A stretch of DNA of 64,000 bases from Nonomuraea aurantiaca (GTDB taxonomy: Bacteria > Actinomycetota > Actinomycetes > Streptosporangiales > Streptosporangiaceae): NCBI RefSeq assembly GCF_020215705.1, contig NZ_JAIWNB010000009.1:280839-344838 (forward strand), given 5' to 3'. Positions 25,848 to 35,046 of this stretch are shown here, piece after piece. Numbering within the stretch: the first letter of the stretch is position 1; each line of letters opens with the position of its first letter. Below the pieces are notes generated by a model. The model worked only from the letters and a program-made list of their open reading frames with translations. It did not search any database and was not told the DNA's origin. The position numbers and the translations under genes are program-made.

Positions 25848-27299
25848 TCAGCCGGCCGGGACGGTGGTGGGCGGCGTCGCGGTCGGCGTCTGGGCCGGTG
25901 TCTGGGCGGGCGTCTGCGCCGGTGTCTGTCCCGGCGTGACGGTCGGCGGGGCGACGGGTGTCTGGGTCGGTGTCGCGGCGGGCGTCGGGACGTCGGTGGG
26001 GCGGGGTGTGCGGGGGTGCTTGTGCGGGTGTCTGCCGGGCTGCTTGTCCGGCCCCCTGCCCGGGTGCTCGTCCGGGTCCGGCGCGGGCTCGGCGGACTGG
26101 TGGTCGGGGGTGGGGGTGAGCTGGTCGGGCTGGGGCTCGGGCGTCTCGGGGTCCTTGGACGGGTCGCGGCTCGCCGGGGAGCCGACGGTCGGCACGGGGG
26201 TCGTTGACGGCGTCGTCGTCGGGGGCAGGGCGCCCAGCGGGACGGTGGCCGTGCTGTCCAGGATGGGTTCGACGCTGATCCGCGGGTCCTGGGGCTCGGG
26301 CTGCCAGGGCAGCCTGATGCCTGGCGGCTCACCCGGTGCGGGGAAGGCGGCGGACGCGATGCCCGGCAGCCCGCCCTCTACCTGGTCGAACTGCTGGAAG
26401 ATCAGCACTATCGCCACCACGGTCGCGACCGCCGCCATCGCGCCAGCCAGCGCCTGAGGCCACCTTCGAGCGTTCTTCCGCGGGGCAACGGGAAACCCGG
26501 CGGCGTCGAGCGCCCCCGAGCGCCGGGCCACGTAGCGGCGGTAGGGCTGGAGTTCGGGGTCGGCGAAGCAGCTCATCACCCTGACCGCGAGCGACTCCGG
26601 CAGCGGGATCCGGGGCAGCAACTCGAAGACCTTGGCCGCCGACACCTGGCGCGTGCGGTGGGGGGAGCAGGTCAGACAGCCCGAGAGGTGCCCGACCAGC
26701 CGCGCGCGCATCTCGGGCGTCAGCCTGCCGGAGAAGCCCGTGAGGATGCCGGCCCGTGCCGCGCAGTCGTAGGTGCTCTTCCTGGCCAGGAGCTCCGCCG
26801 TGATCGCGTCGCGCAGTCGTTCGCGGGCCTCCTCCTGGGCCGCCTCGACATGGCGCGCCGCGACCCCCAGCACCACCGCGAGCTCCGGGGTGGGCAGTTC
26901 GTGCCTGGCCGACAGCTCCAGGACCTCACGGTCGTCGTGGGACAGGCTCTGGATCGCGTTCCAGGCCACGACGCGCAGGTCGGCGTCGGCCGGATTGTCC
27001 GGGGGTGGAGCCTGCGCCAGTGCTTCGTCGGCGTTGGGTGGCTCGGCCATCCGCCGTCGCAGGCATTCGGCGCGGGCCAGGGCGTACAGCCATGGACGCA
27101 GGCGGCCGGGATCCGCCAGGGAGCCGGCGTGCGCCTCCGCCGCGATCATCGTGTCGCGGAGCGCCACCTGGGCGCCGTCGGAGCTGAGGAGAAGGGACCA
27201 GCAGTATCTGTGGATGCCCTCGGCGTAGGCGTCGTAGAGCGCGGCGAGGGCACCCGGGTCACGGGCGCGGAGTGACTCGACCAGGGCGCGGTCATTCAT
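25848..27299 (-). CDS. ECF-type sigma factor fused to a zinc-finger anti-sigma-like and membrane segment
   Basis: A 483-residue protein in which a sigma-70 region 2-like domain (about 10-85, LYDAYAEGIHRYCW and LRPWLYALARAECLRRR) and region 4 (about 112-165, ending EEARERLRDAI) precede an H-x3-C-x2-C motif (His204, Cys208, Cys211) typical of zinc-binding anti-sigma domains. A single membrane helix (about 281-302) follows, then about 180 extracytoplasmic residues of Pro/Thr/Asp-rich repeats ending in QTPAQTPAQTP. The sigma factor thus seems tethered to the membrane with its own inhibitor. Region 2 and 4 matches are weak, so it may not be an active sigma factor. The ATG at 27299 lacks a clear ribosome site. 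Confidence 0.8.
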   Translation of the reverse strand: MNDRALVESLRARDPGALAALYDAYAEGIHRYCWSLLLSSDGAQVALRDTMIAAEAHAGSLADPGRLRPWLYALARAECLRRRMAEPPNADEALAQAPPPDNPADADLRVVAWNAIQSLSHDDREVLELSARHELPTPELAVVLGVAARHVEAAQEEARERLRDAITAELLARKSTYDCAARAGILTGFSGRLTPEMRARLVGHLSGCLTCSPHRTRQVSAAKVFELLPRIPLPESLAVRVMSCFADPELQPYRRYVARRSGALDAAGFPVAPRKNARRWPQALAGAMAAVATVVAIVLIFQQFDQVEGGLPGIASAAFPAPGEPPGIRLPWQPEPQDPRISVEPILDSTATVPLGALPPTTTPSTTPVPTVGSPASRDPSKDPETPEPQPDQLTPTPDHQSAEPAPDPDEHPGRGPDKQPGRHPHKHPRTPRPTDVPTPAATPTQTPVAPPTVTPGQTPAQTPAQTPAQTPTATPPTTVPAG

Positions 27300-27466
27300 A
27301 TGACAGAAGGTAATGGATTAGTAACTAGTAGTTCCACTGCTTCTGTGGGAATGAAGCCCTTGCCGGCAACACTCCGATGAAGAAAACCGTTGCGCTCGGC
27401 CGCCAGGTGGTGAATGGCCGCTCCGCCCGATTTATCGGCTTATTTGATTGATATTTGATGAGCAAT

Positions 27467-28267
27467 TCACTGCTGGTGCTCGGACACGGCCTGGCTGCCG
27501 CGGTCCACCGTGAACGGCTCGGTGGTCGGCTTGATCGTGTGCAGCGGCACCGCGCCGCCCAGCGCCAGGTCCTCGAAGGGCCGGCCGGTCGAGCCCCAGG
27601 TCCGGGCGGTCACATCGGTCTTGGCCACCACGCTGCCCGTGGGAAGGCCGCTCACGGTCAGGATGAAACGCGGTGGACTGCCCGCCTTCACATCATCGAT
27701 GAACGTACTGCCGCCGCCGAGCAGTTTGCCCGCCTTGTCGCGCAGCAACACGTTCACCACCAGGCTGCTGGCGGGAAGCTGATAGGGATTGTCGACATAG
27801 CCGGTAATAAGATAAGAACGGTCCTTTTGTCGGAGCGTCTGCACCCGCGAAACGGGAAACTCCTTGAACGCCGACGCGATGCGGGCGGCGGGCCGCCACT
27901 GGGCGGGGCGATAGTCGATGGTCACCTTGGCCGGTTTCTGCGGCGCGTTGACCTGGCCGGTGAAGGCCAGCGACCCGCCCGGCGGCACGGCGTCGAGCGA
28001 CTGGTCCATCCGGACCACCTCGGTGCCGGCGGCGTCACGCCCGACGACCGTCGCCACCACGTGCTCGCCGAAGTGCCACGGGTTGGCGTTGGTGAGGATT
28101 CCTGCCCAGTTCACGGCGTAGCCGTCGGACGACTTGACGACGTTCGACACCTGCTCCTTGAGGACGAGGGGCTTGAGCTGCTGTTGGGACGGTTCCTCGC
28201 TGGAGCACCCGGCTAGGCAGATCGCCCCGAGTGCGAGGAGGCTGACGGTTCGGCTACGCGGGATCAC
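27467..28267 (-). CDS. Unrecognised lipoprotein
   Basis: A 266-residue exported lipoprotein. The signal peptide ends in the lipobox LAGC (Cys about residue 21), after which comes Ser-rich linker sequence and a beta-rich body with two similar halves (VVATVVGRDAAGTEVVR and LVVNVLLRDKAGKLLGG), suggesting two immunoglobulin-like or FxLYD-like domains. I do not recognise the function. The GTG at 28267 has a weak ribosome site. It is followed at 167 bases by the sigma-factor start; that gap is AT-rich and likely contains the sigma operon promoter. Confidence 0.75.
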   Translation of the reverse strand: MIPRSRTVSLLALGAICLAGCSSEEPSQQQLKPLVLKEQVSNVVKSSDGYAVNWAGILTNANPWHFGEHVVATVVGRDAAGTEVVRMDQSLDAVPPGGSLAFTGQVNAPQKPAKVTIDYRPAQWRPAARIASAFKEFPVSRVQTLRQKDRSYLITGYVDNPYQLPASSLVVNVLLRDKAGKLLGGGSTFIDDVKAGSPPRFILTVSGLPTGSVVAKTDVTARTWGSTGRPFEDLALGGAVPLHTIKPTTEPFTVDRGSQAVSEHQQ

Positions 28268-28352
28268 TTTGCCGTGATAGCCGGTCTATGGGCGCGGCAG
28301 GGACGGGACACGCGCCTGCCGTACCAACTCTTTAACGCACTCTTGACCGCGA

Positions 28353-29963
28353 TCAGCGGGGGCGGACGACCCTGGCCTCATCCCAGACCGGTTCGGAAGA
28401 CTCGTAAACCGTCCCGTCCGCGCCGAACACCAGGAAGCGATCGAAATCCGCCGCGAACCAGCGGTCGTGCGTGACCGCCACCACCGTGCCCGCGAACGCG
28501 TCCAGACCCGCTTGGAGCGCTTCGGCGCTGGCCAGGTCGAGGTTGTCGGTCGGCTCGTCGAGCAGCAGCAGCGTCGCGCCGGACAGCTCCAGCAGCAGGA
28601 TCTGCAGCCGCGCCTGCTGACCGCCCGAGAGCGTGTCGAACCGCTGCTCGGCGATCTGTCCGGCCAGCTCGTAGCGGGCCAGGGCCTTCATGGCCTCGTT
28701 CTTCAGCCGGGCGTGCTCGGACATGACGATCTCCACCGGCGAGCGACCCAGCAGGTCGGGCCGGGCGTGCGTCTGGGCGAAGTGGCCGGGGACCACGCGG
28801 GCGCCGAGCCTGGCGACACCGGAGTGGCCGATCTGCTCGCCCGCGAGCAGCCGCAGGAAGTGGGACTTGCCCGAGCCGTTGGAGCCGAGCACCGCGATGC
28901 GCTCGGCGTACCAGACCTCCAGGTCGAACGGCCGCATCAGGCCGGTCAGCTCCAGCCCCTCGCAGATGACCGCGCGCTTGCCGGTGCGGCCGCCTTTGAG
29001 GCGCATGCTGATGTTCTGGTCGCTGGGCGTCTCTTCGGGCGGGCCCGCCTCCTCGAACCTGCGGAGCCGCGTCTGGGCCGCGTGATAGGGAGCGGCCATG
29101 CCGTCGTTGTATCTGGCCTTGTTCTTCAGCATGTTGACCAGGGCCTTGAGCTTGGCGTGCTCCTCGTCCCAGCGCCTGCGCAGCTCGTCGAGGCGCTCGT
29201 TGCGGGCCTTGCGGGCCTCCGCGTACGTAGCGAACCCACCACCATGGATCCAGATATTTCCGGACTCGACGGTGACGATCCGGTCGGCCGCGTTGGCCAG
29301 CAACTGCCGGTCGTGGCTGACCAGCAGGACCGTCTTGGGGGTCTCCCTGAGTGCCTGCTCCAGCCATTCCTTGCCCGGCACGTCGAGGTAGTTGTCGGGC
29401 TCGTCGAGCAGCAGCGTCTGGTCCGGCCCGCGGAGCAGCGCTTCGAGCACCAGCCGCTTCTGCTCGCCGCCGGACAACGTCGCCACATCCCGATATTTCA
29501 CGTTGTCGTACGGCACGCCGAGCGCGGCCACTGTACACGTGTCCCAGAGCACCTCGATGTCGTAGCCACCGGCGTCGGTGTAGTCGGTGATGGCCTGCGC
29601 GTAGCGCATCTGCGCCTTCTCGTCGTCGCGCTCCATCATCACGAGCTCAGCCCGCTCCAGCCGCTCGGCCGCCTCCCGCACGGCCGGCGGAGCGACGCTG
29701 AGCAGCAGGTCGTGCACCGTACTCCCGTCACGCACGCTGCCGATGAACTGCCGCATCACCCCCAGCCCACCGGAGCTGGCCACACTGCCCGCCACCGGCT
29801 GCAGGTCCCCGGCGACGAGCCGCATCAACGTGGTCTTGCCGGCCCCGTTGGGCCCGACCAGGGCGGCCTTGACGCCTTCGCCGATCCGGAAGGACACGTC
29901 GTTGAGCAACGGCCGCCCGTCGGGCAGTACGTATGTCAGATGTCCTACTTCGACGTGCGCCAC
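28353..29963 (-). CDS. ABC-F family ATP-binding protein
   Basis: A 536-residue soluble protein with two nucleotide-binding domains and no membrane segments. The first has GPNGAGKT, LSGGEQKR and LLLDEPDNYLD. The second has GSNGSGKS, LSGGQQAR and LLLDEPTDNLD. Between them lies the charged helical linker (ARKARNERLDELRRRWDEEHAKLK) that in ABC-F proteins reaches into the ribosome. Family roles are translation rescue or ribosome-targeting antibiotic resistance; which applies here is unknown. The GTG at 29963 is preceded by AAGGGA, and the frame upstream is antisense to a decayed gene. Confidence 0.92.
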   Translation of the reverse strand: MAHVEVGHLTYVLPDGRPLLNDVSFRIGEGVKAALVGPNGAGKTTLMRLVAGDLQPVAGSVASSGGLGVMRQFIGSVRDGSTVHDLLLSVAPPAVREAAERLERAELVMMERDDEKAQMRYAQAITDYTDAGGYDIEVLWDTCTVAALGVPYDNVKYRDVATLSGGEQKRLVLEALLRGPDQTLLLDEPDNYLDVPGKEWLEQALRETPKTVLLVSHDRQLLANAADRIVTVESGNIWIHGGGFATYAEARKARNERLDELRRRWDEEHAKLKALVNMLKNKARYNDGMAAPYHAAQTRLRRFEEAGPPEETPSDQNISMRLKGGRTGKRAVICEGLELTGLMRPFDLEVWYAERIAVLGSNGSGKSHFLRLLAGEQIGHSGVARLGARVVPGHFAQTHARPDLLGRSPVEIVMSEHARLKNEAMKALARYELAGQIAEQRFDTLSGGQQARLQILLLELSGATLLLLDEPTDNLDLASAEALQAGLDAFAGTVVAVTHDRWFAADFDRFLVFGADGTVYESSEPVWDEARVVRPR

Positions 29964-29993
29964 GGCGATTCCCTTCGCAATTCCCCCGCGCAG

Positions 29994-30236
29994 GGTACCT
30001 ACCGAGAGCTCCGAACAGCACCTCCTTTTCCTCTCCCGGCTTGGCGACGCTTCGCACGGGACGTCTGGGCTCTTCGGAGGTGACGGCATGAGCTGTATCG
30101 ACCACATACGGCCCATCTCCGGTATCGACGAGGCGTACATCTACGGCTCGTGGGCCGCTCGACACGCGAACCAGCCGGGACCACCCGCCCCAAGACGTCG
30201 AGGTCATCATCGTGGAGTCAGCCGACGGGGCGGCTA
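29994..30236 (+). pseudogene. Remnant of a nucleotidyltransferase-domain protein
   Basis: The frame from ATG 30088 encodes IDEAYIYGSWAARHANQPGPP, the GSWAAR core of MNT-type nucleotidyltransferase domains. The frame then shifts near 30185 and continues as PQDVEVIIVESADG, matching the family's PPPQDVDVLVVG-like acidic motif. Upstream, TYRELRTAPPF in another frame resembles the linker found in fused wHTH/nucleotidyltransferase proteins. The sequence runs into the 3' end of the convergent kinase gene and is cut off there. It is a broken gene, from a family seen in MarR/MNT regulators and toxin-antitoxin pairs. Confidence 0.55.
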
Positions 30237-31910
30237 ATGCTTGTTGCCGTGGGTTTTGCCGAGCTTGGCCGCCTGCTTGGCTGCCTTCTTCGCCGCCTTC
30301 TTCGCCGCCTGCTGAGCTGCTTTCTTGGCCTTCTTCAGCGCGGTGGCGGACTTGCCGGAGGAGGTCTCCGGGGCTGGGTTGGGGCGGATATCGGCTCGTT
30401 CGCGGCCGTCGGACGTCTCCGTGAGTCGTTTGCGGGACACGGCGTGGACCTGCTGCGGGATGCTGGTCAGGTCGAGGGCCAGGGCGGTTGCGATGTCGGC
30501 GGGGGTGCTTTGAGCGGGGGTGCTTTGCGCGGGGCTACTGGGAACGGTGTTCCACCAGGAGCCGGTGGCGATCACGCTGGCGATCAAGGCGGCGATCAGG
30601 GCCGTCTCGCGCCAGCGCTCGGTTAACAGCCGCCGCACCGCCTCCGACCGCCGCATCGCCGCCGCGCGCCGCGCTGCTTCCGACTGCCGGACCACACCTG
30701 ACCGCCGCACCACGCTGGACCGCCGTACCATGCCGGACCGCCACACCACGCCCGACTGCGGCATCGCCGCCCATCCCGGCATCGATCCTGACAGTGACAC
30801 CGTCCCTAACCGGGGCATCGTCGCTGACCGTGGCGTCGCCGCCGACCATCGCACCAGCCCTCGCGCCGTCTTCAGCGAGCGCCTGTGTGAGCGCGCGCCC
30901 AAGCGGAGGCGCGGGTGGGGGTGGGAGCACCGATCCCGGTGCGGGTCCAGGTGCGAGCGCCGGTCCGGGTCCGGGTCCGCGTCCGAGTCTGGGTCCGCGT
31001 CCGGGTGCGGGTTCGCGGCCGGGTGCGGGTGGTGGGGCTCATCTGGCATGTACGCATCGCGGCCCGCAAAGTGAGAGGGGGCCGCAGGCTCCGGCTGGGC
31101 GGCCACTCGCAGGAGTTGTTCGTGGGCGCGGGCCAGGTCGCTGCGCTGGGCGGGATCCTTGTCCAGCAGACCGGCGATGGCCGGAGCGAGCGGTCCGGCC
31201 AGGCTGAACGGATAGGCACTGCTGGTCAGTATCGCGGTCAGCGTGGCCGTCTCGGTGCTGCGGCCGAAGGGTGAGTGGCCCTCGACGGCCGTGTACAAGG
31301 TGGCGCCCAGGGACCACAGGTCGGCCTGCGGTGTGGACGGGGCGCCGCCGGCCCGTTCGGGGGCGATGTAGGCGGGTGTGCCGACGACCATGCTCGTCCG
31401 GCTGACCTGGGACTCGTCGTCCACGGTGGTGGCCAGGCCGAAGTCGGTCAGGACCGCGTGTTCGTCGTCGGTGAGCAGGATGTTGCCGGGCTTGATGTCA
31501 CGATGCAGGACCCCGGCGGCGTGCGCGGCGCGCAGGGCGTCCAGGAGTTCCAGGCCGATGCGGGTGACGGTGGGCACGGGGAGGGGGCCCTGCTCGGCGA
31601 TCACCTGGGCGAGGCTGCGGGCGGGGATGAGCTGCATGACGATCCACGGGCGCTCGTCTGCCAGCACCACGTCGTACATGGCCGCTATGTGCGGATGGCT
31701 CAGCCGGGCGGCGATGCGGGCCTCCCGCATCGTCCGGGCGAGCAGCTCCTCGTGCTGCGGTCCGACGATCGTGACCTCTTTGACCGCGACCTGGCGGTCC
31801 AGGAGCTCGTCATGAGCCCGCCAGACCCTGCCCATGCCGCCCTGGCCCAGCTCGGACAGCAACCGGTAGCGCCCGGCCAGCAGCCATCCCTCGTAGCGCG
31901 CGTAGGACAT
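30234..31910 (-). CDS. Membrane Ser/Thr protein kinase with repeat-rich linker
   Basis: A 558-residue Hanks-type kinase. The catalytic domain (about 10-275) is complete: GQGGMGRVW loop (22-30), VAVK lysine near 44, HRDIKPGN (136-143), DFGLA (156-160), GTPAYIAPE and DLWSLGATLY. After it comes an unusual linker: His/Pro/Asp repeats (about 290-335), then Arg/Ser/Val repeats (RSGVVR units, about 385-425). One membrane helix (about 437-455) and an extracytoplasmic Ser/Thr/Pro segment follow, ending in Lys/Ala-rich repeats (KKAAKKAAKQAAK). There are no PASTA domains. The short tail carries positive charge outside the cell. Substrates are unknown. Confidence 0.9.
   Translation of the reverse strand: MSYARYEGWLLAGRYRLLSELGQGGMGRVWRAHDELLDRQVAVKEVTIVGPQHEELLARTMREARIAARLSHPHIAAMYDVVLADERPWIVMQLIPARSLAQVIAEQGPLPVPTVTRIGLELLDALRAAHAAGVLHRDIKPGNILLTDDEHAVLTDFGLATTVDDESQVSRTSMVVGTPAYIAPERAGGAPSTPQADLWSLGATLYTAVEGHSPFGRSTETATLTAILTSSAYPFSLAGPLAPAIAGLLDKDPAQRSDLARAHEQLLRVAAQPEPAAPSHFAGRDAYMPDEPHHPHPAANPHPDADPDSDADPDPDRRSHLDPHRDRCSHPHPRLRLGARSHRRSLKTARGLVRWSAATPRSATMPRLGTVSLSGSMPGWAAMPQSGVVWRSGMVRRSSVVRRSGVVRQSEAARRAAAMRRSEAVRRLLTERWRETALIAALIASVIATGSWWNTVPSSPAQSTPAQSTPADIATALALDLTSIPQQVHAVSRKRLTETSDGRERADIRPNPAPETSSGKSATALKKAKKAAQQAAKKAAKKAAKQAAKLGKTHGNKH
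30682..30753. repeat. Four tandem 18-bp repeats in the kinase gene
   Basis: Units begin at 30682, 30700, 30718 and 30736 with the consensus GACCGCCRYACCAYGCYG, coding for six-residue Arg-Ser-Gly-Val-Val-Arg-type units. Nearby are GGTCCG-type hexamer repeats (about 30945-31025) and GCGGGGGTGCTTTG repeats (about 30505-30535). Confidence 0.75.
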
Positions 31911-32093
31911 GGGAGCGGGTTACCCGATCATCCTCGCGTCATGCAATGAGAAGGCCACAAGAAGGCCACGAAACCCCGCAAACCCCGGAAACCACGGCTT
32001 CCACAACATTTGGATCAGCCCCCGGTGAGCCTCTGGACATGAAGTGATCAAATGACTAGAACTGTAGGGAACCCCCCTCCCTTAGGACGTGTG

Positions 32094-33263
32094 ATGACGC
32101 GATTCCGGTCCGCCCTCATCCCCCTCGCCATCGGATTGCTGAGCCTCGCGGCCGTGCCCCAGCAGGCGCTGGCCGCACCGCCCAAGCCGGTGCCGTCCGT
32201 CTCCGCCGCCACCACGCAGCAAGCCACCACCCGCGCGACGTGCGGGCCGACGGTGCGGGGCGCGTCCGTGGACGCGAGGCTGACCAGCCTGTTCACCGCG
32301 TACGGCAACGACAACAGCCGCCTGGACGACTGGACCGGCGCCGACGGCACGTACTCGCTGAAGCTGCCCAGCGGAAAAGAGGTGTGGGTCTTCTCCGACA
32401 CCTTCCTGGGCAAGATCAACCCCGACGGCAGCCGCCCGCCGGTGGTCGAAGAGGGCGGCACGACCGTCTTCCTGAACAACTCCTTCGCCGTGGAGCGCGA
32501 CGGCAGGCTCTCCACGATCCACGCCGGCACCACCCAGAAGCCGACCGCGGTGATGCCGCCGCGCGACCAGAACCACTGGTACTGGGCCGGCGACGCCACC
32601 CTGGCGGGCGGCATCGTGGAGGTGACCTACCAGGAGTACGAGCGCTACGGCACCGGCGCGTGGGACTGGCGCTGGCACCGGAACGTGGTGGCCAGGTTCG
32701 CGCAGAGCCGGCTCGACCAGCCGATCAGCGTGACCGACCTGCCGTCGTCGGCCGGCGTGTCCTGGGCCTCCGGAATTCTCAAGGACGGCGGCTACACCTA
32801 CGTTTACGGGGTGGAGGATCTCGGCTCGCCCAAGTACATGCACATCGCCAGGGTGCTCGGCCAGAGCCTGCTCGGACAGTGGGAGTACCTCAAAGCCGAC
32901 GGCACCTGGTCGCCGAACGAGGCCGACTCGGCCCGGATCATGAGCGGCGTGGCCAACGAGTACAGCGTCACCAAGGTGGGCAACGGATACGTACTGATCA
33001 CCCATGACACGACTGAGGTCCTGAGCTCGCACATCGTGGCCTACACCTCGTGCTCGCCGACCGGCCCGTTCACCGGCAAGCAGGCCGTCTACACCACCCC
33101 CGAGACCAACGGGAACATCTTCACCTACAACGCCCACGCGCACCCCGACGTGGCGGGCAAGGGGCTGGTCGTCTCCTACAACGTCAACAGCTTCGTCAAC
33201 ACCGACCACTACCGGGACTCCTCGATCTACCGGCCGCGCTTCATCGACGTGAGTTTCGGGTGA
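32094..33263 (+). CDS. Secreted DUF4185 protein
   Basis: A 389-residue exported protein. The signal peptide is MTRFRSALIPLAIGLLSLAAVP with cleavage near QALA-APP. The mature part resembles DUF4185, a five-bladed-propeller-like family related to glycosyl hydrolases: EVWVFSDTFLG, NNSFAVERDG, WYWAGDATL, GVSWASGILKDGGYTYVYG and YNVNSF. The ATG at 32094, with AGGAC upstream, starts the signal peptide; an earlier ATG at 32052 adds a poor leader. It is coupled by GTGA overlap to the epimerase-like gene, so a role in extracellular sugar processing is inferred. Confidence 0.82.
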   Translation: MTRFRSALIPLAIGLLSLAAVPQQALAAPPKPVPSVSAATTQQATTRATCGPTVRGASVDARLTSLFTAYGNDNSRLDDWTGADGTYSLKLPSGKEVWVFSDTFLGKINPDGSRPPVVEEGGTTVFLNNSFAVERDGRLSTIHAGTTQKPTAVMPPRDQNHWYWAGDATLAGGIVEVTYQEYERYGTGAWDWRWHRNVVARFAQSRLDQPISVTDLPSSAGVSWASGILKDGGYTYVYGVEDLGSPKYMHIARVLGQSLLGQWEYLKADGTWSPNEADSARIMSGVANEYSVTKVGNGYVLITHDTTEVLSSHIVAYTSCSPTGPFTGKQAVYTTPETNGNIFTYNAHAHPDVAGKGLVVSYNVNSFVNTDHYRDSSIYRPRFIDVSFG

Positions 33264-34273
33264 TCAAACGGAACTGGGCGGCCCGCCTGCGGCACGTCGT
33301 GATCGACGGGCTGCGGGCGGTCGTGCTGGAGAACGAACGGCTCCGCGTGACCGTCGTGCCCGACAAGGGCGGCGATGTCGTCGAATTTCTGCACAAGCCA
33401 ACCGACACTGACTTCGTCTGGCTCTCGCCGCAGGGGCTGCGCAACCCGCACGATCACCTCCAGGGCGCCGCCGACGACGTCGCCCAGTTCATCGACCACT
33501 ACGAGGGCGGCTGGCAGGAGATCTTCCCCAGCGGCGGCGCGCCCAGCGAATACCGCGGCGCCCGGCTGGCGCAGCACGGGGAGGTCGCCGGGCTCCCGTG
33601 GCAGGCCGAGGTCGTGGCCGACTCCGAACAGGAGGTCGCGGTACGGCTCAGCGTGCGCACCCGGCGCCTGCCGTACCGGATGGAGAAGACGTTCCGGCTG
33701 GCGGCGGGGACGGCCGCGCTGGAGATCGAGGGGCGCGCGACCAACGAGTCCGGCGTCGAGCTGCACGCCATGTGGGGGCAGCACATCGTGTACGGCCGGC
33801 CGTTCCTCAAGCCGGGCGCCCGCGTACGGCTGCCGGCGGGCGTGACGGTCATCCCGCACGAGAGCGCCATCGACGCCCACGGCCGCCGGGTCAAGGCGGG
33901 CGGCCCGTGGAAGTGGCCCGTGGTGCCCGCCGACGGCGGCGGCGAGACGGATCTGAGCGTGGTGCCGGAGCCCGGGTCGCCGAGCGAGATCGTCTACCTG
34001 ACCGGATTTACCGAGGGCTGGTACGAGATTTCCGGGGATATAGGTATGCGGGTGGAGTGGGATGCGACACTCCTGCCGTACCTGTGGATGTGGCAGGAGG
34101 TCGGTGCGACCACCGACTATCCCTGGTGGGGACGGGCTTACACGGTCGGGCTCGAACCGTTCTCCAGCATGCCCACCAACGGGCTGGCCGAGGCGGTGGC
34201 GAACGGCACGGCCCTCACCCTGGGCCCGCACGAGACGAAGGTGCTGAGGTTGCGCGCGGAGGTATTGGCGTGA
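33260..34273 (+). CDS. Aldose 1-epimerase-like protein (DUF4432)
   Basis: A 337-residue cytoplasmic beta-sandwich protein. LRVTVVPDKGGDVVEF near the N-terminus and HYEGGWQEIFPSGG, HAMWGQHIVYGRP and PYLWMWQE match the galactose mutarotase-like/DUF4432 superfamily. The usual catalytic His/Glu pair cannot be assigned with confidence. The GTG at 33260 overlaps the DUF4185 stop, and its own stop overlaps the SDR start, so the three genes form a tightly coupled operon for an unknown sugar. Confidence 0.82.
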   Translation: MIKRNWAARLRHVVIDGLRAVVLENERLRVTVVPDKGGDVVEFLHKPTDTDFVWLSPQGLRNPHDHLQGAADDVAQFIDHYEGGWQEIFPSGGAPSEYRGARLAQHGEVAGLPWQAEVVADSEQEVAVRLSVRTRRLPYRMEKTFRLAAGTAALEIEGRATNESGVELHAMWGQHIVYGRPFLKPGARVRLPAGVTVIPHESAIDAHGRRVKAGGPWKWPVVPADGGGETDLSVVPEPGSPSEIVYLTGFTEGWYEISGDIGMRVEWDATLLPYLWMWQEVGATTDYPWWGRAYTVGLEPFSSMPTNGLAEAVANGTALTLGPHETKVLRLRAEVLA

Positions 34274-35046
34274 GTGAGTTCGACGGCAAGGTCGCTCTGG
34301 TGACGGGCGGTTCGATGGGCATCGGGCGGGCGGTGGTCGACCGGCTGGCCGACGGCGGGGCGTCCGTGGTGTTCTGCGGGGCCGACAAGGAGGCGGAGCT
34401 CGACAGCGAGCACGTGACCGGGCGGGTCGCGGACGTACGGCGGGCGGGCGACATGCGGGACCTGGTCGACCTGGCCGTGGCCAGGTACGGCGGGCTCGAC
34501 ATCGTGGTGACGTGCGCGGGCGTGCAGCGTTACGGCACGGTCGAGGACACGCCGGAGGACGTCTGGGACGAGGTGCTCGACATCAACCTCAAGGGCGTCT
34601 ACCTGGCCTGCAAGGCCGCCATCCCCAGGATGCGGGCGCGCGGCGGCGGCTCGATCGTGGTGATGTCGTCGGTGCAGGCGTTCGCCTCGCAGGCGCAGGT
34701 GGCCGCCTACACCGCCAGCAAGGCCGCGCTGAACGGCCTGACCAGGGCGATGGCGCTCGACCACGCGGCCGACGGCATCCGGGTGAACGTGGTCTGCCCC
34801 GGCTCGGTCGACACACCGATGCTGCGCTGGGCCGCCGACCTGTGGCGCGGCGAACTGTCGCAGGAGGAGCAGGTGGCGCAGTGGGGCCGGGCGCACCCCC
34901 TCGGCCGGGTGGGCAGGCCGGAGGAGGTGGCGGAGCTGGTGGCGTTCCTGGCCGGGCCGCGCTCGTCGTTCATCACCGGGGCCGAGCACCGGGTGGACGG
35001 CGGGCTGCTCGCCCGGAACCCGGCGGCGCTGCCCGAGCAGGCCTAG
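34270..35046 (+). CDS. Short-chain dehydrogenase/reductase
   Basis: A classical SDR of 258 residues: the NAD(P)-binding TGGSMGIGR (12-20), CAG in VVTCAGVQ, the catalytic YTASK with Ser upstream (MSSVQAF), NLKGVY and PGSVDTPM. The C-terminal VDGGLL is typical. The basic residues after the glycine motif are not strongly NADP-like. The GTG at 34270 overlaps the previous stop. In this operon it probably oxidises a sugar or sugar acid. It converges with the DUF6069-like gene, overlapping it by 4 bases at the stops. Confidence 0.92.
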   Translation: MSEFDGKVALVTGGSMGIGRAVVDRLADGGASVVFCGADKEAELDSEHVTGRVADVRRAGDMRDLVDLAVARYGGLDIVVTCAGVQRYGTVEDTPEDVWDEVLDINLKGVYLACKAAIPRMRARGGGSIVVMSSVQAFASQAQVAAYTASKAALNGLTRAMALDHAADGIRVNVVCPGSVDTPMLRWAADLWRGELSQEEQVAQWGRAHPLGRVGRPEEVAELVAFLAGPRSSFITGAEHRVDGGLLARNPAALPEQA

